Positions 16,700-24,333 of a stretch of 64,000 nt of DNA are shown here, piece by piece. The notes beneath the pieces are model-generated. The model ran no database searches. It had not been told where the DNA came from and saw only the letters and a program-made list of their open reading frames with translations. This DNA comes from Nocardioides lianchengensis. Its GTDB lineage: Bacteria; Actinomycetota; Actinomycetes; Propionibacteriales; Nocardioidaceae. Each line of letters starts with the position of its first letter. Positions within the stretch are counted from its first letter, which is position 1. Location of the stretch: the NCBI RefSeq assembly GCF_900101465.1, contig NZ_FMZM01000001.1, positions 124,001-188,000 on the forward strand, written 5' to 3'. A program made the translations under genes and the position numbers.

Positions 16700-17611
16700 A
16701 TGGAGCCGGACGTGCTGGTGGTGGGGGAGTCGCTCGTCGACGTCGTACGACGGGCCGACGGGTCGGTGGTCGAGCACGCGGGCGGGAGCGCGGCCAACGT
16801 GGCCGTCGCGCTGGCCCGTCTCGGGCGGCCGGTCCGGTTCGCGACGGCGATCGCCGACGACCGGTACGGCGGCATCGTGGCCGCCCACATCGGTCGCGAC
16901 GGCGTACGACTGGCCTCGGACCCCGAGGTGATCGAGCGGACCGCGACCGCGCAGGCCACGCTGGCCGAGGACGGGTCGGCGAGCTATGAGTTCGACCTGG
17001 CGTGGCGGCTCGGCGAGGTGCCGGACGAGCCGCGGCCGCTGGCGGTGCACGCCTGCTCGATCGGGGCGGTGCTGGCGCCCGGTGCCACCCAGGTGGTCGA
17101 GCTGCTGGACCGGATGCGCCCCCACGCGCTCGTGACGTACGACGTCAACGCCCGCCCCGCGATCACCGGCACCGGATCGGAGTGGCGGGCGGCCGTCGAG
17201 GCGGTCGTCGCCCGGGCCGACCTGGTCAAGGCCAGCGACGAGGACCTGCTCGCCCTGCATCCGGGCGCCGACCCGGTCTCGGCCGCGCGGCGGCTGCTCG
17301 ACCTGGGGCCGGTGGCGGTCGTGATCACCCGGGGCGCCGACGGGTCGACCTGGGTGGCGGCCGACGGGGTCGTGGACGTGCCGGCGCAGACCGCCGTCGT
17401 CGTGGACACGATCGGGGCCGGGGACACCTTCGGTGCGGCGCTGATCGACGGGTTGTGGGCCCGCGGGCTGCTCGGTCCGGAGGGCCGGGTCGCCCTCGCG
17501 GACCTCCGCGACCTCGACCGCGCCGCGCTGCTGCAGCACGCGGCCCGGGCCGCCGCCCTGGTGGTGGCCCGCCCCGGCGCGGACCCGCCGTACCGGAACG
17601 AGCTGGGGTAG
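16700..17611 (+). CDS. PfkB-family carbohydrate kinase (fructokinase/ribokinase-like)
   Basis: The 303-residue protein shows the two PfkB signatures: the N-terminal GGSAANVAVALARLGRPVRF (residues ~28-47) and the C-terminal DTIGAGDTFGAALIDGL (residues ~235-251), which holds the catalytic Asp and the anion hole. The sugar is unknown; similarity in pattern is closest to bacterial fructokinases. The ATG at 16700 is seven bases after the -10 box TAGGGT, so the mRNA is likely leaderless. It is divergent from a GntR gene and shares an operator with it. Confidence 0.88.
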   Translation: MEPDVLVVGESLVDVVRRADGSVVEHAGGSAANVAVALARLGRPVRFATAIADDRYGGIVAAHIGRDGVRLASDPEVIERTATAQATLAEDGSASYEFDLAWRLGEVPDEPRPLAVHACSIGAVLAPGATQVVELLDRMRPHALVTYDVNARPAITGTGSEWRAAVEAVVARADLVKASDEDLLALHPGADPVSAARRLLDLGPVAVVITRGADGSTWVAADGVVDVPAQTAVVVDTIGAGDTFGAALIDGLWARGLLGPEGRVALADLRDLDRAALLQHAARAAALVVARPGADPPYRNELG

Positions 17612-17612
17612 C

Positions 17613-17686
17613 CGGTGGGGTAGTCCGTCACGCGAGGGTTGGTTACTGACGGGTAGGCAACCCTCCTGTGTCGGACTACCCCACCG
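17613..17686. terminator. Long inverted repeat between convergent genes
   Basis: Two 29-base arms (17613-17641 and 17658-17686) match at 26 positions; both contain GGGGTAGTCCG or its complement, around a 16-base loop. The element starts two bases after the kinase stop and ends 11 bases before the flavoprotein stop, so it probably acts as a bidirectional terminator. Confidence 0.7.
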
Positions 17687-17697
17687 TCCGCGCCTTC

Positions 17698-19365
17698 TCA
17701 GTCCTCCGGCGGGGCGAGGAACTTGTGGACGAGGGAGACCACGCTGGCGCCCTCGCCGCTGGCGGCGGCGACGCGCTTCATCGAGCCGGAGCGGACGTCG
17801 CCGGCGGCGAACACCCCGGGGACGGTGGTGGCCAGGTCGGCCGGGGGGACGCCGTCGACCCAGTGGTCGCGCGGGACGTCGCGGCCGGTGAGGACGAAGC
17901 CGTTCTCGTCGAGGGAGACCTGGGGCGGGACCCAGGTGCAGGTGGGCTCGGCGCCCAGGAGCAGGAACAGGCCGTACGCGTCGCGTCTCGTGCGCTCGCC
18001 GGTGCGGGTGTCCTCCAGGCACAGCCACTGCAGGTGGGCGTCGCCGCCGCCGTCGACGACGCGGGTGCAGGTCTGGACGCTGATGCGGGGGTTGTACTCG
18101 ATCTCGCCGACGAGGTACTGCGACATGGTCTCCTCGAGCGAGGGACGCCGGACCAGGATGGTGACCGAGCGCGCGAAGCGCGAGAGGTGGACGGCGGCCT
18201 GGCCGGCGGAGTTGCCGCCACCGACCACGAAGACGTCCTGGTCCTCCATCTCGCGGGCGGCGGTCATGGCGGCGCCGTAGAAGACGCCGTTGCCGACCAG
18301 CTGCTCCAGCGGCTCGACCCGGAGCTTGCGGTAGGCCACGCCGCTGGCGATCACCACTGCGCGGGCCCGGATGTCGCCGCCCTCGGTGCACAGCCGGTGG
18401 GGTGCGCCGTCGCGGCCGGGGACCAGCTCGTCGACCGACCAGCCGGTGACGAACTGGGTGCCGAAGCGCAGCGCCTGGTTGCGCGCGCGCTGGGCCAGCC
18501 GCATGCCCGAGATGCCGCGTGGGAAGCCGAGGTAGTTGCGGATCATCGAGCTGGTGCCGGCCTGGCCGCCGAGCGCCTCGGACTCCAGCACCACGCAGGA
18601 GAGGCCCTCCGAGGTCGCGTAGACGGCGGCCGCGAGGCCCGCGGGCCCACCGCCGACCACGGCCACGTCGACCGTGCCGTCGACGACCTCGAGGTCGCTG
18701 GGGGCGCCGTACATGCTCATGGCGACCTTGCGGACCGTCGCAGCCTCGATGAGCGGGCGGTTCGAGGCCCAGACGACGGGGTACGTCGGGTCCTCGGGGA
18801 TCCCGAGGTCCAGCCGGTGCTCGGCCAGCTCGTCGGGGTGGTAGACCCGGACCGGCATGCCGATCCGGTCGTAGAAGTCGTGGATGGCCAGCGTCTCGGG
18901 GCCCGGCACGGGTGTGACGATCTTGGCCGAGACCACCTCGGGGTCGGCGATGGTCGAGCCCCAGTCGCTGAGCAGGTCGGTGACTGCGTTGTGGAACTCC
19001 TCGTCCCGGGTCCCGCGGGGCATCAGCAGGTAGGCGTCGTACTTGCCCTTGGCCATGCCGGCACGCAGGCCGGGAGCGTCGGCGATGAACCGGTCCCAGT
19101 GGGCGGCGATGATCCGGCGCGCGTTCGGGACCCGGGCCCGCCAGCGGTGGAAGCCCTCCAGCACGTGACAGTCGGGCAGCACCGAGTCGGAGACGAACAG
19201 GGCGACCGTGCCGCCGGCCTCGACGACGGCCTCGGCCTCGGCGTCGGCCTCGGCGCACGAGCGGGTGCAGCGGACGTCGTACTCGTGCTCGTAGCGGCGG
19301 AACGAGCCGCGGAGGTCGTCGAGGTGGTGCTCCGACACGAGCACGATGGAGGGGGAGACGGGCAC
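17698..19365 (-). CDS. Thioredoxin-reductase-like FAD protein with receiver-like N-terminal domain, lacking redox cysteines
   Basis: Residues ~1-150 resemble a response-regulator receiver (ALFVSDSVLPD with Asp60, but LLMPRG where Lys-Pro is expected). Residues ~230-555 are a thioredoxin-reductase-like flavoprotein with the FAD motif VAVVGGGPAGLAAA, the NAD(P) motif VFVVGGGNSAGQAA and C-terminal PGVFAAGDVRSGS. Where true thioredoxin reductases carry C-x2-C, this protein has YGAAMTAA (residues 363-370). It therefore cannot reduce thioredoxin in the usual way. The GTG start is six bases from TAGGCT, which suggests a leaderless mRNA. The likely role is an NAD(P)H-dependent flavoprotein with a sensory domain. 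Confidence 0.8.
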   Translation of the reverse strand: MPVSPSIVLVSEHHLDDLRGSFRRYEHEYDVRCTRSCAEADAEAEAVVEAGGTVALFVSDSVLPDCHVLEGFHRWRARVPNARRIIAAHWDRFIADAPGLRAGMAKGKYDAYLLMPRGTRDEEFHNAVTDLLSDWGSTIADPEVVSAKIVTPVPGPETLAIHDFYDRIGMPVRVYHPDELAEHRLDLGIPEDPTYPVVWASNRPLIEAATVRKVAMSMYGAPSDLEVVDGTVDVAVVGGGPAGLAAAVYATSEGLSCVVLESEALGGQAGTSSMIRNYLGFPRGISGMRLAQRARNQALRFGTQFVTGWSVDELVPGRDGAPHRLCTEGGDIRARAVVIASGVAYRKLRVEPLEQLVGNGVFYGAAMTAAREMEDQDVFVVGGGNSAGQAAVHLSRFARSVTILVRRPSLEETMSQYLVGEIEYNPRISVQTCTRVVDGGGDAHLQWLCLEDTRTGERTRRDAYGLFLLLGAEPTCTWVPPQVSLDENGFVLTGRDVPRDHWVDGVPPADLATTVPGVFAAGDVRSGSMKRVAAASGEGASVVSLVHKFLAPPED

Positions 19366-19371
19366 GCTCCC

Positions 19372-19377
19372 AGCCTA
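19372..19377 (-). promoter_or_regulatory. -10 box for a leaderless mRNA (flavoprotein gene)
   Basis: On the minus strand TAGGCT is followed by GGGAGC and the GTG at 19365. The short divergent space to truA (37 bases) must hold both promoters. Confidence 0.5.
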
Positions 19378-19402
19378 GTGAGGCATACGGAAGGATGGGA
19401 GG

Positions 19403-20194
19403 GTGCGGATCCGGATCGACCTCGCCTACGACGGCACGGACTTCCGTGGCTGGGCGACGCAGCCCGGGCTGCGGACGGTGCAGGAGACGCTGGGGTCGGC
19501 GCTCGCGACCGTGCTGCGCGTCGACCGGGTCGACCTGGTCTGCGCCGGGCGGACCGACGCCGGCGTCCACGCGCGGGGGCAGGTCGTGCACGTCGACCTC
19601 GCCGAGGAGCCGGACCTCGACCGGCTGGTCCGCCGGCTCAACGGCGTCCTCCCGCCCGACGTCCGGGTACGACGGGCCGCGGTCGCCGCGGACGGCTTCG
19701 ACGCCCGGTTCTCGGCCCTGTGGCGGCGCTACGCCTACCGCATCGCCGACCGATCCGACCTGCTCGACCCGCTGACCCGCTCCCACGTGCTGGCCTGGCC
19801 GCGCCCGCTCGACGAGGAGCTGATGAACCAGGCGTCGGCGACGCTGGTCGGCCAGCAGGACTTCGCGTCGTTCTGCAAGCAGCGGGAGGGCGCGACCACG
19901 ATCCGCACCCTGCTCGACCTGACCTGGACGCGCACCCACGGCGGACTGCTGGTCGGGACCGTGCGCGCCGACGCTTTCTGCCACAGCATGGTGCGCGCGC
20001 TGGTCGGCTGCCTGGTGGCGGTCGGCGAGGGGCGCAAGCCTGTGGAGTGGGCGGCGGAGATGCTGCACGCGCAGCGGCGCGACCCGGCGGTCGCGGTGCT
20101 GCACGCGCACGGGCTGACCCTGGAGGAGGTGGCCTATCCCGTGGACGACGAGCTGGCCGCCCGCAACCAGCTGACGAGGGCCAAGAGGACATGA
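19403..20194 (+). CDS. truA: tRNA pseudouridine(38-40) synthase TruA
   Basis: Converts U38-U40 of the anticodon arm to pseudouridine. The 263-residue protein has IDLAYDGTDFRGWATQPG at the N-terminus and AGRTDAGVHARGQVVHVDL (residues ~50-68), which contains the catalytic Asp. FCKQREGATTIRTLLDLTW and FCHSMVRALVGCLVAVGEG are also conserved. In many actinobacteria truA follows rplQ directly; here about 4.3 kb of other genes lie between them. The GTG at 19403 has GGATGGGAGG upstream. The stop overlaps the next ATG by four bases. Confidence 0.95.
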   Translation: MRIRIDLAYDGTDFRGWATQPGLRTVQETLGSALATVLRVDRVDLVCAGRTDAGVHARGQVVHVDLAEEPDLDRLVRRLNGVLPPDVRVRRAAVAADGFDARFSALWRRYAYRIADRSDLLDPLTRSHVLAWPRPLDEELMNQASATLVGQQDFASFCKQREGATTIRTLLDLTWTRTHGGLLVGTVRADAFCHSMVRALVGCLVAVGEGRKPVEWAAEMLHAQRRDPAVAVLHAHGLTLEEVAYPVDDELAARNQLTRAKRT

Positions 20195-20790
20195 GCGACG
20201 AGCACTACTTCAGCGCCGACCCGACGGTCGCCTTCAAGCGCGCGCCGGTGAGCGCGCCGGTCTGGGGGCACGACCTGGAGTTGGCGAGCGGGTCCGGCGT
20301 GTTCGCCCAGGGCCGGGTCGACATCGGGACGGCGGTGCTGTTCCGCGAGACCGAGCCGCCGGCACCCGGGCGGGTCCTCGACCTCGGCTGCGGGTACGGC
20401 GTCATCGGCCTGGCCGTCGCGGTCGCGGTCCCCGGGTCGGTGGTGACTGCGGTCGACGTCAACGAGCGGGCGGTGCTGCTGGCCAACGAGAACGCGGCCG
20501 CGCTCGGGATCGCCGACCGCTACACCGCGGTTACCCCGGACGGCGTCGCCGCGGACGCGTCGTACGACGAGATCTGGTCGAACCCGCCGATCCGGATCGG
20601 CAAGGACGCGCTGCACGAGCTGCTGCTGACCTGGCTGCCCCGGCTCGCGCCCGGCGGGCGGGCGGTGATGGTGGTCGGCAAGAACCTCGGCGCCGACTCG
20701 CTGCAGCGCTGGCTCGGCGAGCAGGGGTTCCCGACCACCCGGCTGGCCAGTGCGAAGGGCTTCCGGGTGCTCGAGACGCGGCGGGGCTGA
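20191..20790 (+). CDS. RsmC-like class I SAM-dependent methyltransferase
   Basis: This 199-residue protein has the SAM-binding motif VLDLGCGYGVIGLAVA (residues ~58-73), an acidic motif II (VTAVDVNERAV) and the NPPI motif (SNPPIRIG, residues ~129-136) typical of N-methylating enzymes acting on a nucleobase. The start of the protein (HYFSADPTV) is the pattern of single-domain RsmC-like proteins, so 16S rRNA guanine-N2 methylation is the likely reaction. It overlaps truA by four bases, which supports an RNA-modification role. Confidence 0.85.
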   Translation: MSDEHYFSADPTVAFKRAPVSAPVWGHDLELASGSGVFAQGRVDIGTAVLFRETEPPAPGRVLDLGCGYGVIGLAVAVAVPGSVVTAVDVNERAVLLANENAAALGIADRYTAVTPDGVAADASYDEIWSNPPIRIGKDALHELLLTWLPRLAPGGRAVMVVGKNLGADSLQRWLGEQGFPTTRLASAKGFRVLETRRG

Positions 20791-20796
20791 CGTCGT

Positions 20797-21195
20797 TCAG
20801 CAGCACGCAGGTTCGCCGGCGACGGTCTCGGCGTCGGCGAGCTTGGTGTAGACCTCCCACCGCTCGCCGTCGGGCGCGCCCTCGACCCAGAACTTGTCCT
20901 GCTTCGCGTAGCAGCAGGTGACGTCGCGCTCCTCGGTCGAGGCGAGCCCGGCCGCCCCCAGGCGGGTGAGCTCGGCGTCGACGGTGTCGACGTCGGCGAC
21001 CTCGACGCCCAGGTGGTTGAGGCTGCCGCCGGCGCCGGGGTTCTCGACGAGGACGAGCTTCAGCGGCGGCTCGGCCACGGCGAAGTTGGCGTAGCCGGGC
21101 TTGCGCTTGGCCGGCTCCACGCCGAGCAGGCGGCGGTAGAAGTCGACCGACGCCTCGAGGTCGTCGACGTTGAGGGCGAGCTGGATGCGGGACAC
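20797..21195 (-). CDS. arsI: ArsI-type organoarsenical lyase (VOC/glyoxalase fold, CadI family)
   Basis: ArsI is a non-haem Fe(II) dioxygenase that cleaves the C-As bond of trivalent organoarsenicals. The 132-residue protein has a vicinal cysteine pair (DVTCCYAKQDKFWV, Cys94-Cys95) for arsenic binding. Gln5, His61 (LNHLGVEV) and Glu114 (WEVY) occupy the positions of the iron ligands. A second Cys pair ends the protein. The GTG at 21195 has GGAGG upstream. It is divergent from arsR and shares its operator region. A related name, cadmium-induced CadI, refers to the same family; context favours arsenic. Confidence 0.85.
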   Translation of the reverse strand: MSRIQLALNVDDLEASVDFYRRLLGVEPAKRKPGYANFAVAEPPLKLVLVENPGAGGSLNHLGVEVADVDTVDAELTRLGAAGLASTEERDVTCCYAKQDKFWVEGAPDGERWEVYTKLADAETVAGEPACC

Positions 21196-21223
21196 GGGAG
21201 CCTCCGGGAGGTAGAGATAGACG

Positions 21224-21266
21224 GATGTCGATATTTGACCCTTGACATCGATCTCTGTCAATATCG
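21224..21266. promoter_or_regulatory. ArsR operator and divergent promoters
   Basis: This AT-rich patch in a GC-rich genome holds nested dyads: TTGACA-N8-TGTCAA (21242-21261), CGATATTTGAC with GTCAATATCG (21229-21239, 21257-21266), and GATGTC with GACATC. Rightward, TTGACC (21235-21240) and CAATAT (21259-21264) are 18 bases apart, the latter six bases before the arsR ATG. Leftward, TTGACA and TCAAAT are 17 bases apart in front of arsI. One bound ArsR dimer could silence both. Confidence 0.7.
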
Positions 21267-21270
21267 ATGC

Positions 21271-21630
21271 ATGTCGAAGTCTGCGCTCGAGATGACGCCG
21301 GTCGATGCGGTCGCCTGCTGCTCGCCGATCGTCCGCGACCCCCTGGGGGCGGACGACGCAGCCCGGATCGCGCCGCTGCTGAAGGCACTGGCCGACCCGG
21401 TGCGACTGCGGCTGCTGTCCCTGGTCGGCTCGCACACGGACGGCGAGGCCTGCGTCTGCGATCTGGGCGACGCCTTCGACCTCTCGCAGCCGACCATCAG
21501 CCACCACCTCAAGGTCCTGCACGACGTCGGTCTCCTCGACCGCGAGAAGCGGGGGGTCTGGGTCTACTACCGGGTGCGGCCGCAGGTGCTGGCCGACCTG
21601 GCGGCGCTGCTGGGCGGGGTCGGTCGGTGA
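21271..21630 (+). CDS. arsR: ArsR-type arsenic-responsive repressor
   Basis: The 119-residue winged-helix protein has LLKALADPVRLRLLSLV and the recognition helix DLSQPTISHHLKVLHDVGLL. Cysteines sit at 16-17 (ACCSP) and 61/63 (CVCDLG). A pair near the N-terminus plus one in the CVCDL region is the As(III) site known from Corynebacterium glutamicum ArsR, different from the helix-alpha3 CVC-only site of the Escherichia coli protein. The ATG at 21271 probably starts a leaderless mRNA. The aquaporin gene overlaps its stop by four bases (GTGA). Confidence 0.92.
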   Translation: MSKSALEMTPVDAVACCSPIVRDPLGADDAARIAPLLKALADPVRLRLLSLVGSHTDGEACVCDLGDAFDLSQPTISHHLKVLHDVGLLDREKRGVWVYYRVRPQVLADLAALLGGVGR

Positions 21631-22295
21631 CGCTGCTGCGTCGTAGCGTCGCCGAGCTCGTGGGTACGGCGTTCCTGGTGGCCGCCGTCGTCGGCTCCGG
21701 GATCGCCGCCACCCGGCTCTCGCCGGGCGAGCCCGGCCTGCAGCTGCTGGAGAACAGCCTCGCCACCGGCGCGGTCCTGGTGGCGCTCGTCCTGGCCCTG
21801 CAGCCCGTCTCCGCCTCGTTCAACCCGGTGGTGACCCTGGTCGAGCGGCTGCTCGGCCGGATCGGCTCGCGGACCGCTTTCACACTGGTGGCCGCGCAGG
21901 TGGCCGGCGGTGCGCTGGGCGCGGTGCTGGCCAACCTGATGTTCGACCTCGCGCCGGTGAGCATCGCCAGCACCGAGCGCGACGGTGCGCACCTGCTGCT
22001 CGCCGAGGCGGTGGCGACGGTGGGCCTGGTGCTGGTGGTGGTCGGGAGCCTTCGGGCCGGCCGGGTGGAGGTGGTCGCGCTCGCGGTCGGTGGCTACATC
22101 GCCGCGGCGTACTGGTTCACGAGCTCGACGAGCTTCGCCAACCCCGCGGTGACCGTGGCCCGCATGCTCTCCGACACCTTCGCCGGCATCGCGCCCGGCT
22201 CCGTCCCGGCGTTCGTCGCCGTCCAGTTGATCGCCGGGGCGGCCGCTGCCGCCCTCGTCGCGTTCCTCGCCCTCGACCGGGAGGTCACCGCATGA
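21627..22295 (+). CDS. aqpS: AqpS-like aquaglyceroporin (MIP family) of an arsenic operon
   Basis: The 222-residue protein has six membrane helices and the two half-helix loops of the MIP family. The second is a canonical Asn-Pro-Ala (FANPAVTVARM, Asn172); the first is Asn-Pro-Val (FNPVVT, Asn66). It lies between arsR and arsC, as AqpS does in Sinorhizobium meliloti, where it lets As(III) made inside the cell leave down its gradient. No ArsB or ACR3 pump is present, so this channel is the only visible exit. The GTG start overlaps arsR and the stop overlaps arsC, each by four bases. Confidence 0.85.
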   Translation: MTLLRRSVAELVGTAFLVAAVVGSGIAATRLSPGEPGLQLLENSLATGAVLVALVLALQPVSASFNPVVTLVERLLGRIGSRTAFTLVAAQVAGGALGAVLANLMFDLAPVSIASTERDGAHLLLAEAVATVGLVLVVVGSLRAGRVEVVALAVGGYIAAAYWFTSSTSFANPAVTVARMLSDTFAGIAPGSVPAFVAVQLIAGAAAAALVAFLALDREVTA

Positions 22296-22693
22296 AGCCC
22301 ACCGTGCTCTTCGTCTGCGTCCACAACGCGGGGCGCTCGCAGATGGCCGCTGGCTACCTGCGGCACCTGGCCGGCGACCGGGTCGAGGTGCTCTCGGCGG
22401 GCTCGCAGCCCGCCGACACCGTCAACCCGGCGGCGGTGGCCGCGATGGCCGAGGAGGGGATCGATCTCGCCACCGCCCGGCCGCGGGTGCTCACGGACGA
22501 CGCGGTCCGGGTCGCCGACGTCGTGGTGACGATGGGCTGCGGCGACGCGTGCCCGTTCTTCCCCGGCACGCGCTACGAGGACTGGGTGCTCGAGGACCCG
22601 GCCGGTCAGGGCCTCGAGGCGGTGCGGCCGATCCGCGACGAGATCCGCGGCCGGGTCGAGGCGCTGCTCGTCTCGCTGGGGGTCACGGGGTGA
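22292..22693 (+). CDS. arsC: Arsenate reductase, low-molecular-weight phosphatase fold (mycothiol type)
   Basis: Reduces As(V) to As(III). The P-loop C-x5-R-S (Cys9 to Arg15, CVHNAGRSQ) and the Asp of LEDPAG (Asp102) mark the phosphatase-like fold. The MGCGDACPFFPG segment (Cys83, Cys87) is typical of actinobacterial enzymes that use mycothiol and mycoredoxin. The 133-residue length fits. The ATG overlaps the channel gene by four bases. Its 3' end overlaps the convergent downstream gene by 11 bases. Confidence 0.9.
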   Translation: MKPTVLFVCVHNAGRSQMAAGYLRHLAGDRVEVLSAGSQPADTVNPAAVAAMAEEGIDLATARPRVLTDDAVRVADVVVTMGCGDACPFFPGTRYEDWVLEDPAGQGLEAVRPIRDEIRGRVEALLVSLGVTG

Positions 22694-23357
22694 GTGCCTG
22701 CGCCAGCAGCGGGACCGCCTCCGGCGGCACGCCGTACGACGCGGGCGCGGCGCGGTGCCAGAGCAGGAGCAGCAGGTCCTCCGCCGGGGCGGCGACCTCG
22801 ACCGGGTCGCCCTCGCCCAGGTCGAGCGAGCGTCCGAGGTCGGTCGCGGTCAGTCTCAGGGTGCGGGGGAGCGGGTCGGTGCGGCCGAGCCGGACCTGGC
22901 GCGGGTAGAAGACGGTCGCGACCTCGTCGACGCCGTCCCACGCGAGCCCGGGCTCGAACGCGAGCCGGCGGCCCTGGGAGGCCAGGGCGTCCCACGTGTG
23001 CATCTCGACCTCGTGCACCTGCCGACGCTGCCAGAACTCCGCGACCTGCGGCTCGGGGCCGAACGTCCAGGCCGGGGCGTCGGCGGGCCGCTCGGCGAGC
23101 ACCTCGACCAGGTGGGCGGCCTGGGCGCGGTACCAGTCCGCGACCCCGGTCGCCGGCGCCGGACCCTCGGGGCCATCGGGCGTGCCGTGCACGACCGCGT
23201 GCGCGGCCCACTGGTGCACGCCGCCGACGTGCTCGGCCAGGTCGGCGAGCGTCCAGCCCGGGCAGGCCGGCACCGGGGCGGCGAGGTCGCCGTCGTCGAG
23301 CACGGTCGCGAACCGCTCGGTCGCGGTCCGCAGCAGGGCCAGCCGGTCCACGTTCAC
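22683..23357 (-). CDS. Mycothiol-dependent maleylpyruvate isomerase family protein (DinB-like fold)
   Basis: The 224-residue protein has the N-terminal four-helix domain of this family. Its metal-ligand pattern is ACPGWTLADLAEHVGGVHQW (His near residues 38 and 43) and RRQVHEVEMHTWDALAS (residues ~130-146). Members use mycothiol or bind divalent metal; the substrate is rarely known, so isomerase activity is not claimed. The GTG start at 23357 overlaps the upstream phosphotransferase-like gene by four bases. Confidence 0.8.
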   Translation of the reverse strand: MNVDRLALLRTATERFATVLDDGDLAAPVPACPGWTLADLAEHVGGVHQWAAHAVVHGTPDGPEGPAPATGVADWYRAQAAHLVEVLAERPADAPAWTFGPEPQVAEFWQRRQVHEVEMHTWDALASQGRRLAFEPGLAWDGVDEVATVFYPRQVRLGRTDPLPRTLRLTATDLGRSLDLGEGDPVEVAAPAEDLLLLLWHRAAPASYGVPPEAVPLLAQALTP

Positions 23358-24274
23358 ACCCGTCCGTCGAGGAACATCCGCAGACGCGTGAGCGTCCGGT
23401 CCCCATCCTCGGGCACGTGCCCGTTGACCGCGCGCACCGCCCACCCCAGCCGCAGGGCGGGTACGACGGCCGCGGCCAGGTCGACGCCCGGCAGCCGCTC
23501 GGCCCACGGCGCCAGGTAGGCGTCGCGGAACGGCGTCGTGTCGACCGAGTCCTCCACGTCGTCGACACCCCACGCGATCACGCCCTCGAGCGCCACCGAC
23601 AGCACGCAGAACGGCTGGGAGACGCACGCGTCGCCCCAGTCCATCACCAGCTGCCGGTCACCCTGCACGAACACCTGCGCGTCGTGCAGGTCGTCGTGCT
23701 GGACCGTGTCGGGGACGCCGTACGACGCGAGCTCGGCGCACAGCTCCTCGACGTACCCCTGGGCCCGGCGGAAGCGCGGCTCCGCGTCGATCTCGTCCAT
23801 CAGCCGGGCGTAGCCCGCGGGGACGCCGGCCAGCCGGTGGTCGGGCACGCCCAGCGCGAGCAGGTCCTCGACGTCGTCCTCGACCGCGAGCTGGATCCGG
23901 GCGACGGCGTCGAGGGCGTCGTACCAGCGATCCAGGCTCCGCTCGCGGGGGACGACCTCGCGCAGGGTCTCGCCGGCGTCGGACATCAGCATCCAGCCGC
24001 GGTCGACGTCGACGGCCAGCAGCGGCGGCACCCGCTCGGGCACCCGGGAGGCCAGCAGCCCGACCAGCGCGGCCTCGTGGCGGAGCTGGTCGTCGTTGGC
24101 CTTGAAGAAGACGGCGCCGGCGTCGGTCGGGACCCGCAGCACGGTCGACCACGGTGCGACGTGCGGCTGCTCGACCTCGCCGGTGCGGGTCAGGCCGAGG
24201 CCGGTCAGCCGCTGCTCGATCCACCCGTGCGCGGCCGCCCGCCACGCCTCGTCGGTCCACCGCTCCTCGCCCAC
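23354..24274 (-). CDS. Aminoglycoside phosphotransferase-family (APH) kinase-like protein
   Basis: The 306-residue protein has the APH/choline-kinase fold: an N-lobe with VFFKAND, and a C-lobe with the catalytic loop VQHDDLHDAQVFVQ (residues ~190-203) and the Mg2+ motif VMDWGDAC. This looks active, but the substrate is unknown and antibiotic resistance should not be assumed. It pairs with the mycothiol-type enzyme (four-base overlap). The start is a GTG; GAGAAT lies six bases upstream, a weak leaderless -10. Confidence 0.8.
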   Translation of the reverse strand: MGEERWTDEAWRAAAHGWIEQRLTGLGLTRTGEVEQPHVAPWSTVLRVPTDAGAVFFKANDDQLRHEAALVGLLASRVPERVPPLLAVDVDRGWMLMSDAGETLREVVPRERSLDRWYDALDAVARIQLAVEDDVEDLLALGVPDHRLAGVPAGYARLMDEIDAEPRFRRAQGYVEELCAELASYGVPDTVQHDDLHDAQVFVQGDRQLVMDWGDACVSQPFCVLSVALEGVIAWGVDDVEDSVDTTPFRDAYLAPWAERLPGVDLAAAVVPALRLGWAVRAVNGHVPEDGDRTLTRLRMFLDGRV

Positions 24275-24333
24275 GGGGCGATTCTCCGCGCCCGACGGGC
24301 TCCGGCGCGCGCCAGTTTCCCCGCGCCGAGTGG

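Noticed and set aside
16322..20110. A 1262-codon open frame on the minus strand covering GntR, the kinase and truA regions
   Set aside because: It is an artefact of high GC content. Only its last 115 codons make sense as the GntR regulator; the rest is Arg/Pro/Ala-rich and runs antisense to or in the wrong frame of genes with clear motifs.
17668..20790. A 1040-codon plus-strand open frame across the flavoprotein gene
   Set aside because: Only its last 199 codons correspond to the methyltransferase, which has its own ATG overlapping the truA stop; the rest is antisense to the flavoprotein.
20797..22693. The arsenic genes as a recent horizontal insertion
   Set aside because: Only the operator patch is AT-rich; the genes have the same high GC and codon use as their neighbours and no mobile element borders them.
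23354..24274. An aminoglycoside resistance gene
   Set aside because: Only the general kinase fold is visible; substrate-specific motifs are absent and the partner is a mycothiol-type enzyme.
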